Shown piece after piece: positions 33,388 to 42,320 of a stretch of DNA of 64,000 bases (positions are counted from its first letter, which is position 1; each line of letters opens with the position of its first letter). The translations under genes and the position numbers were made by a program. The notes below the pieces were generated by a model. It saw only the letters and a list, made by a program, of their open reading frames with translations, made no database searches and was not told the origin of the DNA. This stretch comes from CAYQTE01 sp964420285 (GTDB taxonomy: Bacteria; Planctomycetota; Phycisphaerae; Tepidisphaerales; Tepidisphaeraceae): positions 22,060 through 86,059 of the forward strand of contig CAYQTE010000014.1 of the NCBI GenBank assembly GCA_964420285.1. Direction: 5' to 3'.

Positions 33388-35403
33388 CTAATGTTTGCCA
33401 TGGCCCTGGCTGAAGATGGCGTTCCAGTCCAATTCAGGCTCGGGCTGGGTTGTGGCGGGCCGGGTTGTCGTGCCGTTCCTGATTTCAAGTTCGCGCGCGA
33501 TGAGGTAATAGGTGTCGGCGTCGGGTTTATTGCCGGCGTCTTCGAGCGTGTGCCCCATTTGTTCGTAGCCGACCGGGTTTTTGGGATTCTGGTCGATCAC
33601 CGTCTGGCATTCATCGATGGAATCCTGCGTGTGGCCGAGTTTGCTCAGGTCGGCGGCGCAGGTCAGATGCGGATCAGCATAGTCCGGAGCAAAATGGATC
33701 GCCTGTCGCGCGTAGGCGAGCGACTGCGCGTACTGTTGCTTCTTATACAACAGATTTGCCACGATTTGGCCTATCAGAACTTGCTGCGGATTGAGCAGCA
33801 GTGATCTACGATACTCAACAAGGGCTTCATCGGGTCTGTCCAATTGCAGCAGCATGGTGCCGCAGAGAGTCGAGGGGTAATAGCACGCCGGCGCCTCGGC
33901 TTCGGCGGTTTGAGCCTCTTTCAGGGCGACGGGCCAATCGCCCGGAATCTTGGACAAAGACAAGTCGCGGCCGAGCTGGTAGTGGGCCATCCAGTTGTCG
34001 TCCGTGACCTGGATCGCGTGTCGCCAAAGGGTCTGGCTGTTGTGCCAATAACCGGCCTGGACATAGGTTGAAACGCTGAGCCACGCGAGCGTCGCCGCCG
34101 CGCCGCCGGCGAGCCATTTCCGGCCGATCGTCGTTGTCGCCCATGCGGCAGGGATGCTCCAGATGACCGCAATAAGCAGACCGATCATCGGAAAATACGT
34201 GTAACGATCGGCTAAGGAATAATAGGAAATCTGATTGAAGGTCACGGGTACAAGCGTGCCGAAGAACCATAACCATCCGACGGCGAGCCAAGGGTGTTTG
34301 CGACGGAGGAAAAAGACGCCCAGAAAGATACTAGCGAGGATCGCCGTTGCGCCGGCCACCTGCCAGGCATGCCACCGCACCGGCGGGTAAAAAGCCGCAA
34401 GATGGGAGAAGTCAACCGTCTTCTCAAGATAGCGCACATATTGGATCGGAATATTCATCCGCTGCCACTGCCTGCTTTCGAACAGTCCATAGTCAAAGAG
34501 CTGAGACATGGTTGGCGCTTTGTCAGCGGTTACGGCTTGGAATTGAGACTCACCGTCCAGGGGGAACTTGAAAACGGATTCAAATACTCTCGGCATCGAT
34601 AGGAGGACTGTTCCCGCCACAATGGCCAGCAATAGCGTTTTCTCCGCCACCAGCCGAGCAGCGGAGCGCCGGATAAACGGTTCGCCCGGGCGAGCGGGTG
34701 AGAATCGGAATCTGTTCAGCGGCCAATAGTCCAGCAGGAGCAACACTAACGGCAAGGTGAGCAACATCGGTTTGCTGAGCAGGCTGAACTCGAAGGCGAG
34801 GCCGCAGAGGAGCATCTTCCAAACGCGTGGCGAGCGGACGTACCAGACATAGATATTCAGCGAGATCAGGCCGAAAAACACAAAGAGAACATCCTTGCGC
34901 TCGACGACCCAGAGAACAGACTCCACCCGCAGCGGATGCACGGCAAACACGGCCGCCGCCAAGGCGCTGCGCCACAGCGAATCGGTCGCGGAGCAAAGAA
35001 ACTGGAACAGCAGAATGCAACTCAGGGCGTGAATGAGGACATTGACGGCGTGATAGCCGGCCGAGTTCAATCCAAACAGCCTGTAGTCCACCATCAACGA
35101 CAGGGCGGTGACCGGGTGATAGAGCCCCATGATCGGATGGGTGAAGACCCATCTGATGTTGTGAAGGGACAGGCCGGGATTGAATTCGGGGTTTTGAAGG
35201 CCGGCGACGAAGAGATAGCTGGAGTCGTCAAAGTTGATAAAGAGTGCGTGAACCGCCGGAGAAAACGCGATGGCAACAAGTACGACAAGTGCCACGCGGA
35301 TGTAAGCGGCCACGTTTGGGTGGTGGGCCGGCCGGGCGATGGCGGTCGCGAGGGAACGCTGCGCAAGCGGGGTGAGGGGCGGAATGTAAATTGATGTCAT
35401 CAT
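33388..35403 (-). CDS. Polytopic membrane protein with C-terminal TPRs (TMTC-like, possible glycosyltransferase)
   Basis: A 671-residue protein with ~10 hydrophobic segments. An early NFDDSSYLFVAGLQNPEF acidic loop follows the first helix, as in GT-C family enzymes. RVESVLWVVERKDVLFVFFG is a diagnostic motif of TMTC/DUF1736-type proteins. The last ~170 residues are TPR repeats (APACYYPSTLCGTMLLQLDR, PDEALVEYRRSLLLNPQQVL, YADPHLTCAADLSKLGHTQD). The family includes protein O-mannosyltransferases. In this cluster it may glycosylate pilins, which is inference. The start is one of two adjacent ATGs. Confidence 0.8.
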   Translation of the reverse strand: MMTSIYIPPLTPLAQRSLATAIARPAHHPNVAAYIRVALVVLVAIAFSPAVHALFINFDDSSYLFVAGLQNPEFNPGLSLHNIRWVFTHPIMGLYHPVTALSLMVDYRLFGLNSAGYHAVNVLIHALSCILLFQFLCSATDSLWRSALAAAVFAVHPLRVESVLWVVERKDVLFVFFGLISLNIYVWYVRSPRVWKMLLCGLAFEFSLLSKPMLLTLPLVLLLLDYWPLNRFRFSPARPGEPFIRRSAARLVAEKTLLLAIVAGTVLLSMPRVFESVFKFPLDGESQFQAVTADKAPTMSQLFDYGLFESRQWQRMNIPIQYVRYLEKTVDFSHLAAFYPPVRWHAWQVAGATAILASIFLGVFFLRRKHPWLAVGWLWFFGTLVPVTFNQISYYSLADRYTYFPMIGLLIAVIWSIPAAWATTTIGRKWLAGGAAATLAWLSVSTYVQAGYWHNSQTLWRHAIQVTDDNWMAHYQLGRDLSLSKIPGDWPVALKEAQTAEAEAPACYYPSTLCGTMLLQLDRPDEALVEYRRSLLLNPQQVLIGQIVANLLYKKQQYAQSLAYARQAIHFAPDYADPHLTCAADLSKLGHTQDSIDECQTVIDQNPKNPVGYEQMGHTLEDAGNKPDADTYYLIARELEIRNGTTTRPATTQPEPELDWNAIFSQGHGKH

Positions 35404-35533
35404 GCCCGGAAAACGGCGGAAAGAAGACGAAAGGGCGCATCGGCAATTCTGCCGATGCGCCCATCATTGCGGAACCGGCTACAACCACATTCATCAGACA
35501 TAGGTTGCTCCTGTTCTACCGGTAATCCGGGGA

Positions 35534-36346
35534 TTAGCGGTTCTGGTCGATGGCGTACTTGGCCAACTGCGAATTGGCGGTGCTGCCGTCGAAGCCGATC
35601 GAGATACCGGTGGTGGCGTTCGTGCCCGGCGGAACGTAGGCGTTGGTCGAAGCGTCACCGAACACCTTCAGGAGCAGGACCGGACGGGTGTATTCGCCTG
35701 GGATTTTGTCGAAGAGCACGGGGGGTTCGAGGCCCGTCTTGCCGTTGATCTGGCTATTGGCGCCATAACCGAGGGCGACCAGGATAGTGCCATCGAGCGG
35801 TGCGCCAGTGGCCGTAAGACCACCAGAGCCGTACTGCGCGAGGTAGATGGGATAGCTTTTGTCGCTGCTGGCGGTTGAGGCCGGCGGCTTAACTTCAGCC
35901 ACTGTGCCACCTGCCGATGCGGAGATTGTGCGCAGAGTCGCGTCGGCTTGATTCGGGTTCGTCTGGCCGTCGTCAATGTCGTAGAGAGTGAACGACTTGC
36001 CGAGCGGGTCAAGCTGACCAACGAGGCTCTTGGCATCGCTCGATCCCAGCGTATAGGCAGTCAACGCGGCCGACAAGCTTGCGTTTAGATGCGCAGAAAG
36101 CCCGCCGGCGGTGTTGAGGAGAGAATCCTCACCCTGCGGATAGTGACCGACGGCGGTGTTGTAGAAGACGGCCTGGCTGGCTGAATCGGCGATGATGGTG
36201 GCATTGCCGGATTCGGCGGCCAGGTTACGGACGAAGCCGAGGCGCGGGACGATGAACCCGGCGAGGATCGCCAGGACGGCGACGACGACGACGAGTTCGA
36301 TAATCGTCAAGCCGCGATTGCGGCTGCGATAGAGTTTTGGACGCAT
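35534..36346 (-). CDS. Major prepilin-like protein
   Basis: A 270-residue product with leader MRPKLYRSRNRG, then LTIIELVVVVAVLAILAGFI: Gly at -1 and Glu at +5. The C-terminal domain is rich in small and polar residues, ending AKYAIDQNR. An AAAGGAAAAGGAAC site precedes the ATG at 36346, and a good promoter lies ~100 bases upstream, suggesting strong expression. It is therefore the best candidate for the major subunit. It leads the minus-strand cluster. Confidence 0.88.
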   Translation of the reverse strand: MRPKLYRSRNRGLTIIELVVVVAVLAILAGFIVPRLGFVRNLAAESGNATIIADSASQAVFYNTAVGHYPQGEDSLLNTAGGLSAHLNASLSAALTAYTLGSSDAKSLVGQLDPLGKSFTLYDIDDGQTNPNQADATLRTISASAGGTVAEVKPPASTASSDKSYPIYLAQYGSGGLTATGAPLDGTILVALGYGANSQINGKTGLEPPVLFDKIPGEYTRPVLLLKVFGDASTNAYVPPGTNATTGISIGFDGSTANSQLAKYAIDQNR

Positions 36347-36449
36347 GTTCCTTTTCCTTTCGTGGTGCGGAACGTAATCATTTCGAGGTTCAAGAAACAC
36401 TCTCAAACCTATTTCCCACTAAACCGGCCGGTTATGTAGGGGTTTGAAC

Positions 36450-36479
36450 AAAATAGCCAGTCGATCAGCCCCGTGTCAA
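36450..36479 (-). promoter_or_regulatory. Sigma-70-type promoter for the prepilin gene
   Basis: On the minus strand TTGACA (36479-36474) is followed after 17-18 bases by CTATTT/TATTTT (36456-36450). It is ~100 bases upstream of the prepilin ATG, in an AT-richer intergenic stretch. Confidence 0.55.
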
Positions 36480-36637
36480 CGACTTGTTGGATTTGTCTTG
36501 AGGATTTGGCGCACATTCGTAAAACTCAGATAGGAATTGTAGGAATTTCACGCGGGGAACGATCACTTTTACATATTCATGTATAGTAATTCTTGTAAAT
36601 CATTATACAAAAGGTGGTTGCATGCGTTATTTTCTCA

Positions 36638-36654
36638 ATGAGATGTTGTCTCAT
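36638..36654. promoter_or_regulatory. Inverted repeat, possible operator
   Basis: ATGAGA-TGTTG-TCTCAT is a perfect 6-bp dyad in the 460-base region between the divergent pilus operons. It lies ~85 bases upstream of the plus-strand -35 element. No protein is assigned to it. Confidence 0.4.
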
Positions 36655-36726
36655 GGAGGCAGGATTCTCGCCATTGCACCGAGATTGAGATTCAGAATCT
36701 TGCAACTACCGACAAGATCTGCATTA

Positions 36727-36756
36727 TTGACTAATCCTATATAATTTGTATATGAT
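36727..36756 (+). promoter_or_regulatory. Sigma-70-type promoter for the plus-strand pilus operon
   Basis: TTGACT (36727-36732), 18-base spacer, TATGAT (36751-36756), in the most AT-rich part of the region and ~50 bases before the ATG at 36809. A TATAAT also occurs within the spacer. Confidence 0.55.
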
Positions 36757-36808
36757 GCTGCGGTCGATCCGGGTTTGGACGACGCGAGTGCTTGCATAAG
36801 GAACGGCA

Positions 36809-38386
36809 ATGGCCACGCGCCCCGCACATACGGTTATCTTCCTGGGAGTGCATCGCACGGACCGCGTGGACTTTGGGCCGGGGCCTCAGTTTCCGGCCGT
36901 TGGACAGTTCCACAAAGTCAGCCAGGACGAGGAAGATCCGGCAATCCGGGCGGAAAGTCTGCTGATATCGTCGCCACGGGTGGGCAAATCGGTCTGGATT
37001 CTGTGGGAGGGCGCCAGCACCCAGATGCTTGACATGCCGGCCGGCGTTGTTGAAGGGCTTGACCATCATGAGTTGATCGAGTCCCTGAGCTTCGAGGCCG
37101 AGACGCTCTCCGGCGTGCCGGCCAGCGATTCGGCGATGGATGCGGTTCGTCAGGACGACGCTGGCGATGCGCTGTCAGAGTTGCGGCGGTTTTGGGTAAC
37201 GCAGGTTCCGGCCAGCGAGCGAGGCCGGTTGGAAGAGGCGCTGCGGCGCGTGAATGCAAAACTGGCGGGGATCGCACATCCGGGCGGGCTTCCGCGTGCG
37301 TATTGGGAAGCCAGGGCCGGTAGTGAAACGGCGGGCGGCGAATGGCGCCGGCTGGAGGTGTGGAACCAACTGACCATCAGCCTGCACGGCAAGAAGGATG
37401 GCGTGATCGAAACTCGCGTGATTCGATCGACGCCGGGCTCTGAAGGATGGCTGGCGGAATTGCCGACGGCCGGGCCGATTTCATGGATGGGACCGACTCC
37501 CGCCAACCGCATCGGGCCGGATGGACAGCGCGTGACGCTTCTGGGCGGAGGCGGCATTCCGCTGCAGCCGGAGAAGATCGATCTTCCGGCTGACGCGGCG
37601 CCGGTCGAGTGGCTGCGTGCGTGGGTGACGGAACTAACGGCCCGGCCGCGGCGCGTGCCGTGCGTGTTGTCGGCATCGAGCGAATCGCCGAATCGGAGGT
37701 TCTTTATCGCGGGCGGGTTGCTGACCTCCCTGGCGCTGGCGGTATGCGCGGCTCATGGCACGTGGCTGACGCTCAGGACGGGCGCGGAGCACGACAAGGC
37801 GGCAAAGCTGGAGTTGGAAGCGATTCAGTTTGCCAAGCCGGACACCAGTGGGCAGGAGGTGGCGCAGATCATCGGGCAGATCCAGCAATTACAGCCGAAG
37901 TTTGATGCCAACAAGCAGCAGATTGCGCAATTGCAGGGGGACGTGAATTCGTTGCAAACGACTTTGGATACGCTGGTCTCGCAACACGCGCAGCTCGTTC
38001 AATTGCAGACAATTCACCGCCAGGCGCTGCCGGAACTGGTGGCGGCATTGGTGGATTCGAGTGTGAAGGACAATCCCGCCGACCTGGTCGTCAAGGAGAT
38101 TCGTGAGGAATCCAGCGGCAATTTACGCCTGACGGGTCTGTGCAGAATTTCAGCGTTTGCCGACGATTTTGCGACGAATCTGGAGTCGCGGCTGTCGAAG
38201 TCGGGATGGCTTTTGTCGCCGGCCACGAAGCAGTTGCGCGATGACGGGGCTTACAACTTTGTCATCGAGCTGACGCCGGTGGTGCGATTCAAGGGCTGGG
38301 GCATTGCGGCGTCGGGAATCGATGCGACACAACCGTCCTCGCGGCCGGCCGGGCCAGTCAGTTCCGCAACGGGAGTCCGGCCATGA
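36809..38386 (+). CDS. PilM/PilN (GspL)-like pilus assembly protein
   Basis: A 525-residue inner-membrane protein. The N-terminal ~290 residues are cytoplasmic and resemble a divergent GspL/PilM domain without clear ATPase motifs. A helix at ~300-320 (FFIAGGLLTSLALAVCAAHG) crosses the membrane. A coiled coil follows (IIGQIQQLQPKFDANKQQIA), then a ferredoxin-like PilN domain (LTGLCRISAFADDFATNLES). It overlaps the next gene by 4 bases. Its order with the PilO-like, PilT, PilB, PilP-like and secretin genes supports assignment to the alignment subcomplex. Confidence 0.75.
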   Translation: MATRPAHTVIFLGVHRTDRVDFGPGPQFPAVGQFHKVSQDEEDPAIRAESLLISSPRVGKSVWILWEGASTQMLDMPAGVVEGLDHHELIESLSFEAETLSGVPASDSAMDAVRQDDAGDALSELRRFWVTQVPASERGRLEEALRRVNAKLAGIAHPGGLPRAYWEARAGSETAGGEWRRLEVWNQLTISLHGKKDGVIETRVIRSTPGSEGWLAELPTAGPISWMGPTPANRIGPDGQRVTLLGGGGIPLQPEKIDLPADAAPVEWLRAWVTELTARPRRVPCVLSASSESPNRRFFIAGGLLTSLALAVCAAHGTWLTLRTGAEHDKAAKLELEAIQFAKPDTSGQEVAQIIGQIQQLQPKFDANKQQIAQLQGDVNSLQTTLDTLVSQHAQLVQLQTIHRQALPELVAALVDSSVKDNPADLVVKEIREESSGNLRLTGLCRISAFADDFATNLESRLSKSGWLLSPATKQLRDDGAYNFVIELTPVVRFKGWGIAASGIDATQPSSRPAGPVSSATGVRP

Positions 38387-39024
38387 AGATCAAGATGAAG
38401 ATAACGGCGCGGGAGCGATGGGTTTTGACGCTGGCGCCGGCGTTTCTGATTCTGGGTGCGTACGGCGTGTATATCCAAGGCGGCCTGAGCGATGCTTTGG
38501 TCAAGGAACAAGCTCGCGTGGCCAAGGCGGCCGCGGTGCTGGCCACGCCGGCACCCACGGGGCCATCACCGACACTGATCAAGGCCCAGGGCGATCTGGC
38601 CGACAAGACGCGGCAGATTGCCGGGCAAAATGCCACCCTGGAAAAGCTGCAACAACAGAAGGACTCGCTGGCCAAGCAGGTGGCGGTGAAGCAAAACGAC
38701 CGGCATGCGGCGGCGGCGATCGAGCAGATTCAGGCAATCTTCGCAAAAAACGGAATCACGCCCGCCCTCAGCGAGCCGGCGAACGGACAGGGCGTGCCGC
38801 AGGATTTGGTTTCGGCTTTGGCGCCGCCGGATGCGGCGCCGGGCGGCGTTCCGGGCGGGCCGCGTATCTGGCATCTGGTCATCGACGGCCAGTTGCCGCA
38901 ATTCCAAAAAGCCCTTGGCGAGCTCGTAGCGGAAACCCAGACCGTGCCTTTGTCATTGAACATTGTCTACAACCCCGACGACGACGGGCAGAGCCGGCTC
39001 CTGGAATTGTGGCTGCTGTATTAG
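38383..39024 (+). CDS. PilO/GspM-like pilus alignment protein
   Basis: A 213-residue bitopic protein with a short basic N-terminus, a membrane helix (WVLTLAPAFLILGAYGVYI), a long coiled coil (DKTRQIAGQNATLEKLQQQK) and a C-terminal alpha/beta domain (RIWHLVIDGQLPQFQKALGE). This architecture is that of PilO/GspM, partner of PilN/GspL. An ATGA overlap couples it to the preceding gene. Confidence 0.75.
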   Translation: MKIKMKITARERWVLTLAPAFLILGAYGVYIQGGLSDALVKEQARVAKAAAVLATPAPTGPSPTLIKAQGDLADKTRQIAGQNATLEKLQQQKDSLAKQVAVKQNDRHAAAAIEQIQAIFAKNGITPALSEPANGQGVPQDLVSALAPPDAAPGGVPGGPRIWHLVIDGQLPQFQKALGELVAETQTVPLSLNIVYNPDDDGQSRLLELWLLY

Positions 39025-39036
39025 GGGTAAATTGCC

Positions 39037-40206
39037 ATGAGCACGCTTGCTGAATCTTCGCTCAAGAGCGCCGGTGTTTCACTGGAGAATCCCGCGCAGT
39101 TGCTCAATGCGCTACTGGCACAGACCGAGCAAGCCGATGCCAGCGATCTGCACTTGGCGCCGGGCCGCGCGCCTCAGTTACGCGTGCATGGCGAGTTGCA
39201 GCCGGTCCTGCAAGAAAACGGGGATTCATCCGAGCCTCAGGCAATTGCCCTGTCGGCCGAGAGCGTCGAAGCCATAGCAGTGACGCTGATGAACCCCGGG
39301 CACCAGCGGTCGCTGGAGGAGCGTGGCTCGGCGGACGGGGCCTGCTCATCGCCGTCGGGTTCTCGATTCCGCTTCAACATTTTTCGGCGCCAAGGCGGCC
39401 TGGCGATCGTGTTGCGACGGCTGGAAGACCGCTTTCGCACGCTCGCCGAATTGGGATTGCCTGACGATCTCTACAAGCTGGCGGAACTTCAGGACGGGTT
39501 GGTGGTGGTCTCGGGCGCCACCGGTTCGGGCAAAAGCACCACGCTGGCAACACTGCTCGACAAAATAAACCGTGAGCGGCACTGCCATATCATCACTATC
39601 GAAGACCCCATCGAGTATGTGCATGTGCCGAAGCTCGCGCAGATCAATCAGCGAGAGTTATATACGAACGTGCCCGACTTCAATGAGGCGCTGGTTGCCA
39701 GTCTGCGGCAGGATCCGGATGTCATTCTCGTCGGCGAAATCCGCGATCTGAAAACGATCCGCACGGCGATCACCGCCGCCGAGACAGGACACCTGGTCTA
39801 CACCACCGTGCATGCCGGCGATTGCGTGGGCACGATCGAACGCCTCGTCGGCGTGTTCCCCGCCGACGAGCAGGACGGGATTCGCAGGCAGATCAGCCTG
39901 GTTCTGCGGGCGATTTTGAATCAGCAACTCCTTCCCACCGTCGTCCGCGACGGAAAGAAGGGACGGATCGCCACGTCGGAGATTTTGATCAATACGCCGG
40001 CCGTCGCCAACCTGATCGCCTTGGGCAAGAGCAGCCAGATTTATTCGAGCATGGAAACGGGACGGAGCGTGGGAATGCAGACATTGGAGCAGGACATCGC
40101 GCGTTTGTGGACAAGCGGGCGAATCAACGAACAGACGGCGATCGCCAGTTGCCGCAATGTGCCGGTGATGCGCGAGCGGGCCGCGATGCTGAGGAGGGGA
40201 CAATGA
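39037..40206 (+). CDS. pilT: PilT-like retraction ATPase
   Basis: A 389-residue secretion-type ATPase. It has an N-terminal PAS-like domain (QADASDLHLAPGRAPQLRVH), Walker A GATGSGKSTT, the Asp box IITIEDPIEYVH, Walker B DPDVILVGEIRD and His box TGHLVYTTVHAGD. MRDRLA-type PilT ends vary; here the tail is short. It lacks the four-Cys zinc domain of PilB/GspE, favouring retraction ATPase over assembly ATPase. It overlaps pilB by 4 bases (ATGA). Confidence 0.9.
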   Translation: MSTLAESSLKSAGVSLENPAQLLNALLAQTEQADASDLHLAPGRAPQLRVHGELQPVLQENGDSSEPQAIALSAESVEAIAVTLMNPGHQRSLEERGSADGACSSPSGSRFRFNIFRRQGGLAIVLRRLEDRFRTLAELGLPDDLYKLAELQDGLVVVSGATGSGKSTTLATLLDKINRERHCHIITIEDPIEYVHVPKLAQINQRELYTNVPDFNEALVASLRQDPDVILVGEIRDLKTIRTAITAAETGHLVYTTVHAGDCVGTIERLVGVFPADEQDGIRRQISLVLRAILNQQLLPTVVRDGKKGRIATSEILINTPAVANLIALGKSSQIYSSMETGRSVGMQTLEQDIARLWTSGRINEQTAIASCRNVPVMRERAAMLRRGQ

Positions 40207-41711
40207 GCATTGAAGTAACAGTGGCACCGGAAAATGAACTGCTCAACGCGGAGAACCTGCGCATCGATCCCAACCTGGCACTGCGCGTGCCGGCAAACCT
40301 TGCACTGCGGCGGATGATGCTGGCGTTCGCGACGGCCGAGAAAAAGGTGCTGGTCGCCTGCGCCGATCCGACCGACCGGGCTGGCCTCGATGCGATGGAG
40401 CGGTATCTGAACATGCCGGTGGTGGCGCGGCGGGCGGATACGGAGACGTTGCGGCGAACACTGCACCGCGTCTATCCCGATCCGCTGGCGCCGGCGTTGC
40501 GTCCCGGCGCGGCCCCCCGAGTCGAAGCCGATGACGATTCGATTGCCTTGACCGATGAGATTCTGCGTTTCGCGGTGCTGCGTCAGGCAAGTGATATTCA
40601 CATTGAACCGCGTCGCGATGGAGTGCGCATACGCCTGCGCGTCGATGGGCAATTGGAAGAACTCCGGCGGTTGCCGCTGGCGCGGCTCACCGGATTGATA
40701 TCGCGTCTGAAGGTTCAATGCGGCATGGACATCGCCGAGAAGCGGGCGCCGCAGGACGGCTCGTTCGTGTGGACGAGCGGCGCCGGCCGCGACCGCATGG
40801 CGGTGGACATCCGCGCCGCGACGGTTCCTTTGAAATACGGCGAGCGCATGACACTGCGATTGTTGAATCAGCAGGCCGGCGGCCTCACGCTGGAAAAGCT
40901 GGGCATGCTGCCGGCCGATATGCAATGCTTCGCCGACGCCATCGCGGCGCCGCATGGACTGATATTGATCAACGGACCTACCGGAAGCGGTAAATCGACG
41001 ACGCTGTACGCCGCCATCCGCGGCATGGACCACGAGTCGCTGAACATCATCACCGTCGAAGACCCGATCGAGTACGAGATGGAAGAGATTTCGCAGGTCT
41101 CGGTTGACTCGGCCGAAAAAATCACGTTCGCCAATTCGCTTCGCAGCGTTCTTCGCCACGATCCGGATGTGGTGATGGTAGGCGAGATCCGCGACCTGGA
41201 GACGGCCGATGTCGCCATCAAGGCCGGCCTGACGGGTCACCTGGTGATGAGCACATTGCACACGAATTCGGCTCCTGGCGCGGTGACGCGATTGATCGAT
41301 ATGGGAGTGCAGCCGTACCTGGTGGCGGCGACGCTGCGGATGAGCGTTGCCCAGCGGCTGGTGCGGCGATTGTGCGTCAACTGCCGCAAGCCGCGAGCCT
41401 TGAGAGCCGGTGAAGCCGCGGCGCTGGGCCGCGGCGGTGCTGCGGGCGAAACCGTGTACGACGCGGTCGGGTGTCCGTATTGCGCCGGCCGCGGTTATGC
41501 CGGCCGTCTTGGAGTTTATGAAATCATGGTGTGCGATGATGAAATCCACCATTTGATTGGATCAAAGGCTACGGAACATCGCATTCGCGAGGTCGCGCTG
41601 CTCAAGGGAATGCGCAGTCTGCGACACGATGCGACCGACAAGGTGCTCGCTGGAATCACGAGTGTCGCCGAGGCCATTGAAAACACGGATGGTCCGACCA
41701 TCCGAAAGTAG
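40203..41711 (+). CDS. Type IV pilus / type II secretion assembly ATPase (PilB/GspE)
   Basis: A 502-residue ATPase that powers pilus extension or secretion. It has an N-terminal MshEN-like domain (RIDPNLALRVPANLALRRMM), QASDIHIEPRRDGVRIRLRV, Walker A GPTGSGKSTT, IITVEDPIEYEMEE, Walker B DPDVVMVGEIRD, GHLVMSTLHTN, and the C-terminal zinc motif CVNC...CPYC typical of GspE/PilB. The start at 40203 overlaps the pilT stop. A longer upstream frame runs through pilT and is not the gene. Confidence 0.94.
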   Translation: MSIEVTVAPENELLNAENLRIDPNLALRVPANLALRRMMLAFATAEKKVLVACADPTDRAGLDAMERYLNMPVVARRADTETLRRTLHRVYPDPLAPALRPGAAPRVEADDDSIALTDEILRFAVLRQASDIHIEPRRDGVRIRLRVDGQLEELRRLPLARLTGLISRLKVQCGMDIAEKRAPQDGSFVWTSGAGRDRMAVDIRAATVPLKYGERMTLRLLNQQAGGLTLEKLGMLPADMQCFADAIAAPHGLILINGPTGSGKSTTLYAAIRGMDHESLNIITVEDPIEYEMEEISQVSVDSAEKITFANSLRSVLRHDPDVVMVGEIRDLETADVAIKAGLTGHLVMSTLHTNSAPGAVTRLIDMGVQPYLVAATLRMSVAQRLVRRLCVNCRKPRALRAGEAAALGRGGAAGETVYDAVGCPYCAGRGYAGRLGVYEIMVCDDEIHHLIGSKATEHRIREVALLKGMRSLRHDATDKVLAGITSVAEAIENTDGPTIRK

Positions 41712-41720
41712 GAGCTCATA

Positions 41721-42266
41721 ATGAAGAAGAAGGCGAGCAATAACAATTGGCGGTATGTGGCGGCGTTGGGCGTCGCTTTGGCCTTGGCGCCGGCCTTTTC
41801 GTCAAAGGCCAGCGCCGATGACGCGACGCCGGGCAGCACCACTCAACCCGCCGTCGCATTACCGGCGTCGGAACCGCCTGTGCAGGATCTTCGGCAACTC
41901 TTGGGCATCGTAAACTCCCAGGGGTTGAAACGGGTCGATGTGCCGCAGGTGCCCAATATGGCGTTGCGCGGGTTCATCCAGCCCCATGGCGGCGAGCCGA
42001 TCGCTCTGCTCGAACTGACGGACCAGAAGCAACTGATCCTCGTTCACAAGGGCACTAAGATTCCGATCACCGTCACCGGACACATCAGCCCGGCCGGCCA
42101 TACGGAACTGGCGGGACTGGACGACGGTTCGCGGGTTCCCGGCACGGCCAATCCCGTGAGCAGTGCGCCGGAGCAAAGTCAGATCATCCTTGAAGTGACC
42201 AACGTGAGTCCCGAGGGAGTAACTGTTACGGCCGGTCAGGAACGGCAATCCATCATCATCCATTGA
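41721..42266 (+). CDS. PilP/GspC-like periplasmic protein
   Basis: A 181-residue secreted protein with a signal peptide (YVAALGVALALAPAFSSKAS) and a small beta domain (MALRGFIQPHGGEPIALLEL, with ITVTGHISPAGHTELAGLDD). Position between pilB and the secretin, and the C-terminal SIIIH strand, fit a PilP-like connector to the secretin. Similarity is structural and positional rather than by a clear motif. A GGAGC site precedes the ATG. Confidence 0.6.
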   Translation: MKKKASNNNWRYVAALGVALALAPAFSSKASADDATPGSTTQPAVALPASEPPVQDLRQLLGIVNSQGLKRVDVPQVPNMALRGFIQPHGGEPIALLELTDQKQLILVHKGTKIPITVTGHISPAGHTELAGLDDGSRVPGTANPVSSAPEQSQIILEVTNVSPEGVTVTAGQERQSIIIH

Positions 42267-42320
42267 ATCGCGCCCCGACGATTGGACAAGAACGATGCCA
42301 CCAAGGGAGAGCATTGCGAC